A stretch of 64,000 nucleotides of DNA from Platycarya strobilacea (taxonomy: Eukaryota; Streptophyta; Magnoliopsida; Fagales; Juglandaceae), in NCBI GenBank assembly GCA_036898215.1, contig CM072548.1, positions 14,457,730 through 14,521,729 on the forward strand. The letters are read 5' to 3'. Shown here piece after piece: positions 1 through 12,582 of this stretch. The first letter of the stretch is position 1; the number at the start of each line of letters is the position of its first letter. A program made the translations under genes and the position numbers. Below the pieces are notes generated by a model that was not told where the DNA came from, did not search any database, and saw only the letters and a program-made list of their open reading frames with translations.

Positions 1-516
1 TTAGTCATTCGAAATTTATTATAAATGTTTTCATCACCAAATAATCTTAGAATTTATTTCATTTATAGATTCAGTCATACTTTTTCTATTAAATGCAATA
101 ATCCTTTGATTATGTTTGGTTCAATTGGTTATCTATTTTAATTTAATTCTCTGCTACAATATTACTCTACGAGTATATTGTCGACGTTGAATTTCTTTAA
201 TATCGATAACAATTCCTGTTCTTATATTGTGATGAATGATTTTTCGAAAGATTACATTTGATTTAAATCTGGTTATTAATGTTTTATTTTCCGATTGAAA
301 ATTTGGACATAAAATTTTCAATTGAGTTATTAATGAATCGAAAATAATTAAAATACCAATTATATACAAAGGATTCCCGATGCTTTACTTTTCGCACTCA
401 TCTAAATCTTTTTATTAATTTCGTTACTGTTTTTCAATTTCTCAATCCATCTCTCTGTGGAATCGACACCCCAAAGCTATACTGCAAATGACCGCGTTAT
501 TCTTTGGGCGTAATCA
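1..516 (+). mobile_element. 3' end of an Athila-type LTR (partial, cut by window edge)
   Basis: This stretch aligns by eye along its whole length with 44140-44696, the end of the Athila LTR further right. Shared landmarks are the segments around 60-200 and the terminal block ending in GCGTAATCA. In the other copy this block is followed by a tRNA-Asp-like primer site; here it is followed directly by Tekay LTR sequence, so it is the outer edge of an inserted Athila or solo LTR. The LTR start lies left of the window. No coding sequence is seen. Confidence 0.75.
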
Positions 517-1162
517 GAACCCTTTGAGAGAGGTCGGCCATATAAGGATAGAAAGGAAACTATTTCTTTCACCTAAGATGGTCTAGATTAGGCATAATGT
601 GATCAAGTGATGGGAGTCACTCAAATATCTTTCAAATCCATCAAGTGTCACCCCAAGCTTAGGGGAAATGAGTGGCCTAGAGTCTAGGGAAGTCCCATGG
701 CCGAATGGCCTTGTTCCCTTTCCTTTTGGTTGCCTCATTCGGTCACCAACACATACACACATCTCTCAGTCTACCTCACGACAACTCACCCTCCCACTCC
801 ATGAGTGAATATGCTTTATTGCTTGATTTCTTGCTTGGTATGCCAAGATGAAACTTTTGATAGAAATTTTATCATTAGTTAGATGCAAACTCATGCTTAG
901 AACCTATGTTCCTTTTTAGTTAAAAGTTAAAATATGTCCATGATTTTAGTGGATTTTGTTTAGGAGAAATTTCTATGATACATGTAAGCATGACTAAGTT
1001 TAAACTTGTTGAATGTTGGGTGATGTTGGATAGATAGGATGAATATTTATAAAATATTGGTGGATCTAGTTATCTTGTTCTTGGATGACATTCTTATTAT
1101 ATTTGATATGGTGGATGGCAAAGAAATGCATGCTTGATAAAAATAAAAGTTGAAGCTTGAAC

Positions 1163-1204
<42 letters not shown>

Positions 1205-3193
1205 ATGCCTATAGAGTTTTCGGTTTGGAGAGCTCTTGGAGTCTAAATCTTTATAAATTATTTTCCTTTCATGAAACACTTGAGTTTTGAAATTTTGGAG
1301 AATTTAGAAGCATAAAAGTTTGAAGAATATCATGTATATTTGCGGTTTCCGCATAGGTGTTCAAGTAGGATGTTGTTTTGAGGAAATAAGGTATGGAATA
1401 TAAAATTTAAGGGTTATGGGTTTCCAATTGCCCTTTTTGTAAGGTTAAAAAATTCTTTCAACCATTTAACTAGAGCTCGAGAGTGAAAGGAAGATGAATG
1501 AAGGAAGAAAACACCAAGAGGTGAAAAGGAGGGTCTCGGCCCAAACCCTAGGGGTGGAAGCCGAGCACCCTACTTAACCCATTAGAACCAACTAAGTGTT
1601 TTTGCATGAATGATAAATCGAATGATGTGGGGTTTATGTGAAAAATTACCGAGTGTTTACTCCGGTTCGTCTCGAGTTTTATATGACAAGAGTTAGAAGT
1701 TGCATGTCCCAGGCATAAAGCACGAAAACCATGTTTTTTAGTCAAACACATTTTCAAAAGAAAAGGGATTAAAGTTTTAGAAGAACCCCAAAGGCTGGGA
1801 CGGGGTAGTGTCCCAACATAACTCATTTTTCACTCAGAAGTGGCAAAGAAATTGGGTGAAAACTCCTGGGTTGATGAAGAACAGTCGACGGACCATGTAT
1901 AGCTCCAAAAGGTGACCGGAGCATGGTCGCACCTAATGTTAGTGGATGCCCTAAGAACGGTGTTGGTCCCAACCTCACCATATATGAAATTTGTAGTTAT
2001 TCGGGGAGCAATCTCCGAGTGACAAAGAGCGCGAAGGGCGCAAAACGTATTCACCTAGGTTTGACTTGGTTGCCGAGTGTGGCAATAACTAGTGGGGAGC
2101 ATACGGTGCATAGGGGAACCGTGAGGTGTCCAAAATAATAAGTCATGATGAAAAGAAAAGGGCTTTCAAGCCATATATGATATGATATGATAAGTGGCAC
2201 CTAAGATAAGATAAGACGAAAAGTTTTTGAACAAAATGTCTTTTTGGAGAATATGAGTCAAGAAAATTTTGCTATATGATTTCATGAACGAGTATACAAT
2301 TAAAATTTGAGAAAAGACATGGAAGATGAATTTTGTCACGAGCATGTGCATTGGCCTCATCATGAGTCTCATCTTACTGTATATGTATGTATTTGTTTGT
2401 TATTCGCTTAAAAGTATGCCTGAAATGCTTTTGTTGAAATACTGAAGTACTTGCTGAGATTTCCCCCGAAATCCCACCCCTCTCTATGTCTTTAGTATCT
2501 ATCCCCTTTGGGAATGATAGAAGTAGTTGCAGGTGACGACGGAACAATAGAGTATAACTCTCGAGACGATACCTCAGACCCCTAGGGGCCCGATTGAGTC
2601 CGCCTTTATGATGCCAGTGATAATGTATCTTCTGGGCCGACGGGCAAAGGAGTCACTATCGATGGCGATGTAAAGTCTTGCTGGTTTATACCTTATGGGG
2701 TGTTGCTTAGTGTTAGGACTAGATGAGTCCCTTCACTTGGGACGCCTTTTTGAGTTGCCCACTAGGGTGATTTGTGAAGTAGGGTCTAGCTTGGACCTGG
2801 ATCGTCGTCGCTGGGGACTAGGCCTTAGGGAGATAAAGAATGAGCCTGTATGTTGAACTTAATGGGCAGTGGGAATGTCCTCTTTATTGTGTAAAGCCTT
2901 CCGAACTTATATTTTGTAAAGCCTTCCCGCTTGTTGGAAGTACTCTTTTGTGAATCTGGACATGTTAAGAAATATTTGTTTTGGATATGTATAATGTTTA
3001 TTTTAGGATTAGTAGCGAAACCACGTAATGTATAATGTAGAAGGCTTGACCTTTTTCCACTGCCAAAATCTTTCCTCGACATTTAAAAAAAAAATGTACC
3101 CACACGATATGACGAGGGGTGAACTTCCTTGTGTCGCTCATCCCCGACGTTTCTATTCACGTGCAATCCCAAGCGTGGATTGAGGCATCGACA
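517..3193 (+). mobile_element. 5' LTR of Tekay-type Ty3/gypsy element, interrupted at its 5' side
   Basis: Matches the 3' LTR from about 9888 to 12582 and ends in CA just before a TGGTATCAGAGC primer site, so it is the downstream two thirds of the 5' LTR. The first roughly 1.19 kb (equivalent of 8701-9888) is missing because an Athila LTR ends exactly at 516. Compared with the 3' LTR it lacks about 330 bp near 800 and has about 410 bp extra at 2695-3108. It contains a (GA)n tract at about 1166-1203. No gene lies here; short open frames are not coding. Confidence 0.85.
1166..1203. repeat. (GA)n microsatellite inside Tekay LTR
   Basis: Uninterrupted GA dinucleotides, about 18 units. The matching position of the 3' LTR (about 10917-10936) has about 10 units preceded by a longer A run, so the tract changed length after insertion. 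Confidence 0.95.
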
Positions 3194-3197
3194 CCGG

Positions 3198-3215
3198 TGG
3201 TATCAGAGCAGTTAA
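3198..3215 (+). other. Primer binding site, initiator-Met tRNA type (Tekay element)
   Basis: TGGTATCAGAGCAGTTAA starts five bases after the LTR end at 3193. TGGTATCAGAGC is the usual plant initiator-methionine tRNA complement used to prime minus-strand DNA synthesis. Confidence 0.9.
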
Positions 3216-3403
3216 ATCTCTGGGTGAAAATCACAAGTCCTAGGAAAAGAAATCACATGGTATAAGTTATGACCTTTTAGCATTAGGCTTGAAATATTTC
3301 AAAAGATTGGCTGAAGATGATGAAAGTTGCTGTGGTAATCAAAATAGAATACCGGAGTTTGGGTAACTCACATGAAAATTCTGTACTTTCAGGAGGAATA
3401 TGG

Positions 3404-6400
3404 CAGGAGGAAGGCGTCGTGCTCCTACCCCAAGGCTCGGGCACCTCCAAGATAGAACAATCCGAGTCTTGGCATTCCTACGATAGGAAATACGCCATTA
3501 ATTACTCCCCCTAGAGCTGGAGAAAGGGAAGCGCAAAATACCCCAATGGATGGAGGGCAGGCCATAGCTGAGACTATCCGTCAGATGATAAAATTGGTAA
3601 AAACTCAAATGGAACAAGGCAGATGTCATCCAAACACCAGCGGAGGAACGTCAGGTTGTCCCTATGAAAAGTTTCTAGTCTACCGATACCCGAACTTTAT
3701 AGGAACGGAAAGAGCCATGAAAGCGTATCGATGGATTATGGACCTAGAACGTACCTTTAAAATTAGTGGGTGTATGAAAACTCATAAGGTACAATACGCT
3801 GGACACCTGTTGTAGGGAGAGGCTGGACTATGGTGGGATACCAAAAGGAAGCTACTAAAGGAGGAACTGGGAGAAAACGTGGATCCTACCTGGGAACGAT
3901 TTAAGATGGAATTCGATGACAGCTTCTTCCCTGAATCCATTAAACAGCAAAAGGCTATTAAATTCACCACACTGATACAAGTGGGCATGACAGTGAATCA
4001 GTACGCTGTAAAATTCATGAAAATGGAGCGATTCGCTCCTCATCTGATATTCACCGAGAAAATGAGAGCGAAGAAATTCCAAGACGGTTTACAGCTAAGA
4101 ATTCGTAACCAAGTAGCTTGCCTGCGAATCGAATATTTTTAGGAGCTAGTGAATGTGGCGGCTATTGCAGAGGTAGAGTAGAAGAGTTTAATTAACCAAG
4201 TGCTGATGAATAAAAAGAGAAGTTTTCCATACTTTTCTGGAAGGGACGCAGGCAAAAGAAGAAATGTCTTCCCTACGGATAAAGGGAAAGGAAAAATAAG
4301 CAAGTCCGGAGTACCGATATCCTCACCGCCTTACAGAACATGTGGACGGCCGCATCCAGGCGAGTGTTGGGTGGCGACAGGAGCCTGTTTCCGATGTGGT
4401 TAGAAAGGCCATAGAGTCCGTGACTGCCCTCAAATGGTGGCTAGCGGGACTACGTTACCAGGAAGGAAAGCGAAAACTCCCATGAAAGCCAAAGTATATG
4501 CCATTATCCCCGAAGAGGTAGACATGGAAGATGAGGAAGCCATCAACGCAGGCATCATTACTGGGGAAATCATTCTGATGCGTAATATAGTATATGCATT
4601 GTTTGAATTTGGAGCGACGAGATCCTTCATCTCCTATAATTGCATGCGAAAGTGTAAGTTAGAAGTAGAATCCTTAGATCAGAAGGTGCTGGTCGTACTC
4701 CCGAATGGAAGAATGATAGGCTGCCAGCGGATGGTAAGGAACTGTCCATTAAAGATTGCTGGTGTAAGATTAAATGCCAACTTGATAGTTTTTCACCCGT
4801 TGGGATTTGACGTAATACTGGGAATGGATTGGCTATCCAAGCATTATGACAAGATTGATTGTCGCAAAAAGGAGATAACCTTTAAGCTACCACAGGAACA
4901 AGAGCTGCGTTACGAGGGAGAGATGGTGAATTCGGTTCCTTCTATCATGACGGCAAGGAGGGTAGTGAAAAGATTGAAAAGAGAGGCGAAAGCATTCTTG
5001 CTGATGTCCTCCAATGCAACAGAGGATACGAAGAGTATTGAAGAAATTCTAGTGGTAAAAGATTTCCCTTGAGTATTCTCAGAAGATCTGCTTGGACTAC
5101 CTCCAGATCGCGAGATTGAATTTACCATTGAATTGGAACCTACTACGGCTCCAGTTCATAAGGCACCATACCGAAGGTGCCAATGGAACTGAAGGAATTG
5201 AAAATGCAGATAGAAGAATTATTATCAAAGGGACTCATACGGCCTAGCTCGTCGTCATAGGGAGCCCCATTATTATTTGTAAAGAAGAAGAACGGGACGA
5301 TGCGGATGTGCATCGATTATAGGGACCTTAATAAGGTCACCATCAAGAACAAGTATCCGTTACCAAGGATAGATGATATGTTAGATCGACTACAAGGAAC
5401 GACGGTGTTCTCAAAAATTGATCTCAGATCAGGATATCATCAACTTAAGATCAAGGAGCTGGATGTACCCAAGACTGCCTTCTGAACTCGTTATGGACAT
5501 TTTGAGTTCTTAGTTATGCCTTTTGGATTGACAAATGCCTCTGCAGCATTCATGGATTTAATGAACAGGATTTTTCGGCAATATCTGGATAGTTTCGTCG
5601 TGGTGTTTATCGATGACATCGTAATATACTTCCGGAGTGATGAAGAGCATCGGGAGCATCTGAAGACCGGGCTAAGTATCTTGCAGGAGCATCAGCTATA
5701 CGCCAAACTTAGTAAATGTGAGTTTTGGCTTTGAGAGGTTAAGTTTTTAGGTCACGTTATTTCCAGTAAAGGAGTGGCGGTGGACCCAGCTAAAATCGAG
5801 GCAATGACAAAATGGTAGAGACCAACACGCGCTCACGAGATACGTAGTTTCCTCGGTCTAGCAAGATACTACAGGAGGTTCGTAGAATGTTTTTCTAAGC
5901 TATCTGGTCCTCTGACAGCACTGACTAAGAAAAATGCCAAATATGTCTGGAGCAACCAGTGCGAACAGAGTTTCCAAGAGCTCAAGAAAAGGCTAACGTC
6001 AGCACCGGTATTAGCTCTGCCAGAACCTCACAAACCATATGTGAAATTTAGTGACGCTTCGAAGATGGCTTTGGGATGTGTCCTGATGCAGGAGAGACGA
6101 GTGGTTGCCTATGCATCCCGATAACTTAAGGATCATGAACGAAATTACCCTACCCATGACCTAGAATTGGCAGCAGTAGTGTTTACACTAAAGATTTGGA
6201 GACATTACTTGTATGGGGAAAGGTGTGAGATATACACCGATCACAAGAGCTTAAAGTACCTGTTCAGTTAGAAAGATTTGAATATGAGACAAAGAATATG
6301 GGTGGAGACAATCAGTGATTTTCAGTGTGAGATCAAGTACCACCCAGGAAAGGCTAATGTAGTGGCTAACGCGTTAAGTCGAAAGACACGGATAAAGGAA

Positions 6401-7930
6401 TCACCAATATTGACAGTTATGCAGGACATGCTAGTCATGAATATGCCTCGAGAAGTGCTACTACTGGCAACACAAGAAATCATATCCTTGACTAAAGACG
6501 AAATTAAAAAAGGTCAGCGAAAGGATGCCAAATTGGAAAGGATCCAACAGAAATTGCTCGAAGGGCAAGGATCGCCTCATTTTACCATATCAGATGATGG
6601 AACACTGTATTTTGAAAAAAGGACGGTAATACTGGACGATCCAGAGCTAAGGGAAAAGCTTATGAGGGAGGCGCATTGCACCCCTTATACAGTTCACCCT
6701 AGAAGCACCAAAATGTATCAAGATTTAAAAAGGAAATTTTGGTGGGAAGGCATTAAAAAGGATGTAGCTATGTTCATAGCCAAATGCCCGATATGCCAAC
6801 TGGTTAAAGCTGAGCATCAACGCCCAGCTGGAATATTGCAACCCTTACTAATTCCAGAATGGAAATGGGAGAATGTGTCTATGGATTTTGTACTCGGATT
6901 CCCGAGAACGTCGGTAGGAAAGAATACAATCTGGGTAATAGTCGATAGATTGACTAAGAGTGCACATTTCTTGCCAATATCCAATACGGATTCCGTGGAG
7001 AAGTTGGCATGAGTCTATGTGAGAGAAATAGTGCGCCTACACAGCGTGCATAAAACAATTGTTTCGGATCGAGACCCCAGATTCACGTCCCATTTCTGGC
7101 AAAGTTTATAGAAGATGATGGGGTCTAACTTAAAGTTTAGCAGTGCCTATCACCCACAAACCGGTGGTCAAACGGAACGGACTATCCAGACCTTAGAAAA
7201 CATGTTGCAAGCATGCGTGCTAGACTCACGTGGCGACTGGGAATGTCTTTTACCCTTAGTAGAGTTTGCCTATAACAATAACTTCCAAGCTACTATTCAA
7301 ATGGCACCCTATGAAGCTCTATATGGAAGAAAGTGCAGGTCACCCTTATACTGGAATGAGGTGGGTGAAAGTCGAGTGTTAGAACCTGAATATTTACAAG
7401 AGGTCCGAACTCAAGTAGAATTGATACGAGAAAGAATGAAGACTGCCCAGAGCAGACAAAAGAGCTATGCAGATCGACGTCGAAGACCCTTGGATTTCGA
7501 AATCGGTGATTGGGCATATATTAAGATTTCAACTATGAAGGGAGTAACTTGATTTGGCAAGAAAGGAAAGTTGAGTCCTCGTTATGTGGGTCCTTATGAA
7601 ATTCTTGAGAAAGTCAGACTGGTGGCCTACCATTTGGACATACCCGCAAGTTTACAAGGAGCTCACAACATATTTCATGTATCATCATTGAAGAAGAGCC
7701 TGGGTGAAGGACCGGGGATAGTTATGGACCCAGACAGTATTGAGTTGCGCCCTAACCTAACTTACGAAGAATGGCCAACATTAATTGAAGATTATAAGGA
7801 GCAAGAACTAAGGAATCATAAGATTTTGATGGTTAAAGTGTTATGGAATAACCCAGCTTTTTAAGAAGCCACGTGGGAACGTGAAGATACTATGAGGGCC
7901 AAATACCCTCATTTATTTGTAGATAGATGA
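3404..7930 (+). pseudogene. Decayed gag-pol of a Tekay-lineage chromovirus
   Basis: Remnant polyprotein in the order gag, protease, reverse transcriptase, RNase H, integrase, chromodomain. Gag spans about 3404-4440 and ends in a CX2CX4HX4C knuckle (about 4387-4431) broken by a TAG. The protease motif near 4600 reads FEFGATRSF where DSGA is usual, so the catalytic Asp is lost. RT (about 5160-5800) keeps FIDD near 5605. RNase H (about 6030-6350) keeps DASK and TDHKSL. Integrase (about 6670-7230) keeps the HHCC finger and DDE blocks such as YHPQTGGQTER. The C terminus near 7830-7925 has a chromodomain ending EATWERE and KYPHLF, which identifies Tekay. At least a dozen in-frame stops are present, nearly all explained by C-to-T at CGA, CAG or CAA, with few frameshifts. 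It cannot encode a working polyprotein. Lineage confidence is high; exact ends are approximate. Confidence 0.9.
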
Positions 7931-8082
7931 TGTCCTTTTGTTTGAAACTCATTTTATCTTTCGAATGATGATGATGATGATATATATATGTGTATGAATG
8001 TATGAGTGTTTTGTTGTTTTATGCCTATTATTACTTGATTATTTCTTAGAATCATAGTGACTTGTGAAACTTTAACCAAGAC
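7931..8082 (+). other. Spacer between pol and the downstream ORF
   Basis: AT-rich 150 bp with a GATGAT/TATATA simple stretch at about 7967-7990. No splice site or promoter can be asserted. Confidence 0.5.
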
Positions 8083-8661
8083 ATGGCCCGAGCTAGGAGA
8101 AATCCTCCTATGTCAGTGGCAATCGTAACTCAGTTGAGGGAAAGGAGGGAAAATAGACAGAGAATGATACACAGAAAGCGTGAAAGAACGAGAGCGCAAG
8201 GACTAAAACGTTTGGAACGGTATGAGAGGCACCGTACCCATATCATGGGTGTAAATCGTAGAGGTGTGCTTGTTCCTCATCGAGCTATGCCTCACGAAGA
8301 GCGACAACCGCTTAGAAGTTGGTTAAAAGCGAAGAGAGAACAATTGCATAGAATAATACGAGGCGAGGCGAGTGAACCAAATATAGAGCCCCTAAATTTT
8401 TTGGATACTTCCAAGGACCGTATTAGACAAAAAGAAGAGGCAGTACCTCGAATAGAGATGGAAGAAGAAATTATGCATAGGTTGAATAAGCTAAGAGTGA
8501 ATATGTACTATGACTCGGACGTAGACGTCATGTTCTACCACTCCCAAGACTCTGTGACTGAGGAGGATGACATACCCACATATTCATCATCAGAAGAATC
8601 CACTACTACTAGCACTAAAGGTATAAATACGACTCTAATTGTCTTCTTGTGCATACTTTAA
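8083..8661 (+). CDS. Intact extra ORF between pol and 3' LTR, basic N-terminus and acidic C-terminus (unknown function)
   Basis: ATG-initiated, 192 codons, no interruption, lying after the chromodomain and ending about 25 bases before the polypurine tract. Residues 1 to about 115 are strikingly rich in Arg (repeated RR, ER, KRER and LRERR clusters), suggesting nucleic-acid binding. Residues about 130-185 are acidic and Ser/Thr-rich. The last eight residues are hydrophobic, too short for a confident membrane anchor. No family is recognised; it resembles neither an envelope protein nor a known gag or pol domain. Its position matches the additional-ORF slot reported for some plant LTR elements. 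It stays open although the upstream gag-pol has about one stop per 100 codons, but at that rate an open frame of this length is not statistically remarkable. It may be expressed only as a subgenomic or spliced RNA, if at all. Confidence 0.55.
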   Translation: MARARRNPPMSVAIVTQLRERRENRQRMIHRKRERTRAQGLKRLERYERHRTHIMGVNRRGVLVPHRAMPHEERQPLRSWLKAKREQLHRIIRGEASEPNIEPLNFLDTSKDRIRQKEEAVPRIEMEEEIMHRLNKLRVNMYYDSDVDVMFYHSQDSVTEEDDIPTYSSSEESTTTSTKGINTTLIVFLCIL

Positions 8662-8686
8662 CAATTTCGAAGATGAAATCTCCTCT

Positions 8687-8700
8687 TTAGTGGGGGAGGA
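8687..8700 (+). other. Polypurine tract of Tekay element
   Basis: TTAGTGGGGGAGGA directly precedes the TGTGACAACC start of the 3' LTR, the expected place for the plus-strand primer. Confidence 0.85.
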
Positions 8701-11700
8701 TGTGACAACCTTGAATTTCCCTACCATATTTTTGTTTAATTAAATAAATGGTGCAAAGGTAACTTAAGTAATTTAGTAGATAAAGCCATAAAAGGGTGGG
8801 CTTAGAAGTAGAAGGCCTTAAAACCATAACCAAGACCTTGGGCCCAAGTGGAGATGACAAGCCCATAGGCCATGAAATGAAATCCAATAATCAACCCAAC
8901 CCAATGCATGAGGATACATGTCAAGTTAGGCAAAGTTTTGTAAGTTAACCAAGACTAGTAGGTGAAAGAGAGAGAATACTAGTAGGTGAGGAGGTTGACG
9001 AGTTGTTTTGGTTGGAGGAAGAAAAGAGAAGATCAAAGATGAGATCTCCTCATCTTTTCTACCTAGATAGGCATGTGACTCATCTTTTCTACCTAGATAG
9101 GCATGTGACACATAGAAAATGTCAAGTATATCATCTTAGGATTTTCCCAAATCTAGCCAAATGATGATGCAAGATTTGAGGGGTTTTGAAAATGAGAAAA
9201 AGATAGAGGGATTCGGTGGGCATAGCCGAATACTCTTAGGGTTTTTCTCACAAGCTTTTTTCCAAATCTTGAGGAATGATTGCTAAGGGGTCTTGAGAAG
9301 ACAAGTGAGGGCTTGATTGGTTGTTTGAGTGAGTGATGGAACAAGTGGAAGAGAAAGGAAAAACTCATGGAGAGGAACAAAGGGCTACGAGTGGAGCATG
9401 TAGCCGACCACTCCCTCCCTTTGTGTACCCTCTTTTGCTTCCAAAATCTAGATGAATTGGACATATGAGATTGTGTAAGGATAAACAAGATATGAGTGTG
9501 AGAGTAAGGAAGGGAACAATGACTTGAGATGTTGATTGATGGATGCAAAGAGTGGGAAGAAGAGAAAGAGAGTTTAGGTGAGGTGCGTAGCCAACTCCCC
9601 TCCCTTTTTGGTATTCTCCTTGCTACCAAATCTAGGCTATAAGATTGTGTAAGAGTGATAGGACAAGTTAGTATAAGAGGTGAGGTGAATAGTTGATTGA
9701 TTGAACACATGAAAAGAAGGAAAAGAGAGTAGGAGAATGAGGATGGTTTCGGATAGAGCAAAAAGGGCAAGGGGTCCAAACCCTACTTTTGCTTCCTCCC
9801 AAGAATGAGATCCTCAAATCTCTTGGGTTGATATATGAGATGATGATTGGGAAACAATGAGGTGATGTGAGGTGATGGGAGGGCTTAGACCCCTTTGAGA
9901 GAGGCTTACCATATGGGGAGAGAAAGGAAACTATTTCTTCCACCTAAGATGGTCTAGATTAGGCATGATGTGATCAAGTGATGGGGGTCACTCAAATGTC
10001 TTTCAAATCCATCAAGTGTCACTCCAAACTTAGGGGAAATGAGTGGCCTAGAGTCTAGGGAAGTCCCATGGTTGAATGGCCTTGTTCCCTTTCCTTTTGG
10101 TTGCCTTATTCGGTCACCAACACACACACACATCTCTCACTCTACCTCATGGCAACTCACCCTCCCACTCCATTCTCTTTACTTCATTTCATTCTACCAC
10201 CTAAGCCTCAAAACACTCTAAGGCTAGAGGAAGAAGGAGCATGTGGTCTTGAGAGGAAGAGTCCTAGAAGAGGTAAGTGATTTTGTTAAGCTAACACAAA
10301 CCTAGAAGTGTAGAGAAGAACACTCTCTATACTCATATTTTTCTAAAGAAATCTCCTCTTTAAAAATGATATGTTCCTAGTCTAATCTAATAAAATATTT
10401 CTTATGATTTCAGAACTCATCTAAGCTAGTTAGGAGAAATGTAAGTATATCCTTATTTTGCCACTAGCATCTCTAGTATATTTTTGAGTGAATATGCTTG
10501 TATTGCTTGATTTCTTGCTTGGTATGCCAAGATGAAACTTTTGATAGAAATTTTTTCTTTAGTTAGATGCAAACCCATGCTTAGAATCTATGTTCCTTTT
10601 TAGTTGAAAGTTAAAATATGTCGGTGATTTTAGTAGATTTTGTTGAGGAAAAAGTTCTATGATACATGTAAGCATGACTGAGTTTAAACTTGTTGAATGT
10701 TGGGTGATGTTGGATAGATCGTTGGAAGAAGCACCTTGATTATTTAGTAGCAATTACCTTCTTCATTGAAATCCCATGTTAGGATGAATATTTATAAAAT
10801 ATTAGTGGATCTAGTTATCTTGTTCTTGGATGACATTCTTATTATATTTGATATGGTCGATGGCAAAGAAATGCATGCTTGATAAAAATAAAAGTTTGAA
10901 ACTTGAACAAAAAAAAAAAGAGAGAGAGAGAGAGAGCATGCTTATAGAGTTTTCGGTTTGGAGAGCTCTTGGAGTCTAAATCTTTATAAATTATTTTCCT
11001 TTCATGAAACACTTGAGTTTTGAAATTTTGGAGAATTTAGAAGCATAAAGGTTAGAAGAATACCATGTATATTTGCGGTTTCACATAGGTGTCCAAGTAG
11101 GATGTTGTTTTGAGGAGATATGGTATGGAATATAAAATTTAAGGGTTATAGGGTTTCGGATTGCCCTTTTTGTAAGGTTAGAAAATTGTTTCAACCATTG
11201 AACTAGAGCTTGAGAGTGAAAGGAAGATGAATGAAGGAAGAAACACCAAGAGTTGAAAAGGAGGGTCTCGGCCCAAATCCTAGGGGTCGAAGCCGAGCAC
11301 CCTACTTAACCCATTAGAACCAACTAAGTGTTTTTGCATGAATAATAAATTGAATGATGTGGGGTTTATGTGAAAAATGACCAAATGTGTACTCAGGTTC
11401 GTCTCGAGTTTTACATGACAAGAGTTAGAAGTTGCATGTCCCATGTATAAAGCACGAAAATCATGTTTTTGAGTCAAACACGTTTTCAAAAGAAAGGGAT
11501 TAAAGTTTTAGAAGAACCCTAAAGGCTAGGACGGGGTAGTGTCCTAGTGGAACTCCCTACTCACTCAGGAGTGGTAAAAAAATTGAGTGAAAACCCTTAA
11601 GTTGACGAAGAACAGTCGGCGAACCATGTATGGCTAGGCCTGTTCATCCAGGCCGAGTTGTACCTGGCCCGGTTTGAAATTTTAATATATTTCTTAATAT

Positions 11701-12582
11701 TTTAAATTTTTTTTCCAAAAAAATTGAAGAAAATTTTAAATCCGGGTTCACCTAATGCTAGTGGGTGCCCTAAGAACGGTGTTGGTCTTGGCCTCACCAT
11801 ATATGAAGTTTGTAGTTATTTGGGGAGCAATCACCGAGTAATGAAGAGCGCGAAGGGCGCAAAATGTATTCACCTAGGTTTGACTTGGTCGCCAGGTGTG
11901 ACAGTAACTAGCGAGAAGCACACGGTGCATAGGGGAACCGTGAGGTGTTTAAAATAAGAAGTCATGACGATAAAAAAAAAAGCTTTCGAGCCATATATGA
12001 TATGATATGATAAGTGGCGCCTAAGATAAGAAAAGACGAAAAATTTTTGAACACAATGTCTCTTTGGAGAATATGAGTCAAGAAACTTTTGCTATATGAT
12101 TTCATGAACGAGTATACAATGGAAATTTGAGAAAAGACAAGGAAGATGAATTTCGTCACGAGCATGTGCAGTGGTCTCATCATGAGTCTCATCTTACTGT
12201 ATATGTATGTATTTGCTTGTTATTCGCTTAAAAGTATGCCTAAAATGCTTTTGTTGAAATACTGAAGTACTTGCTGAGATTTCCCCCGAAATCTCACCTC
12301 TCTCTATGTCTTTACTATCTATCCCCTTTAGGAATGATAGAAATAGTTATAGGTGACGACGGAACAACGGAGTATGACTCTCGGGGCCCGATTGTGTCTG
12401 CCTTTATGAGACCAGTGACTCTGGATCTTCTGGGCCAACGGGCGGAGGAGTCACTGTCAATGGCGATGTACCGTTTTGTTGGTTTACGCCTTACGGTATG
12501 ACGAGGGGTGAACTTTTTTGTATCGCTCATCCCCGACGTTTCTATTCACGTGCGATCCCAAGCGTGGATTGGGGCGTCAACA
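8701..12582 (+). mobile_element. 3' LTR of Tekay element (3.88 kb)
   Basis: Begins TGTGACAACC after the polypurine tract and ends GGGCGTCAACA. It is colinear with 517-3193 from about 9888 on. Differences include a stretch of about 110 bp at 11633-11742 absent from the 5' LTR and a deletion of about 410 bp near 12497. The length is within the range of long Tekay/Del LTRs. Many open frames of 60-200 codons occur but none resembles a protein family and none is shared intact with the 5' LTR. Confidence 0.88.

Noticed and set aside
3198..3215. tRNA-like sequences at 3198, 20056, 33781 and 62390
   Set aside because: These are retrotransposon primer binding sites of 12-18 bases, not tRNA genes; no full tRNA fold was seen anywhere.
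9153..9779. 208-codon minus-strand open frame in Tekay 3' LTR
   Set aside because: Ser/Phe/Leu-rich translation of purine-rich DNA; not conserved in the related LTRs.
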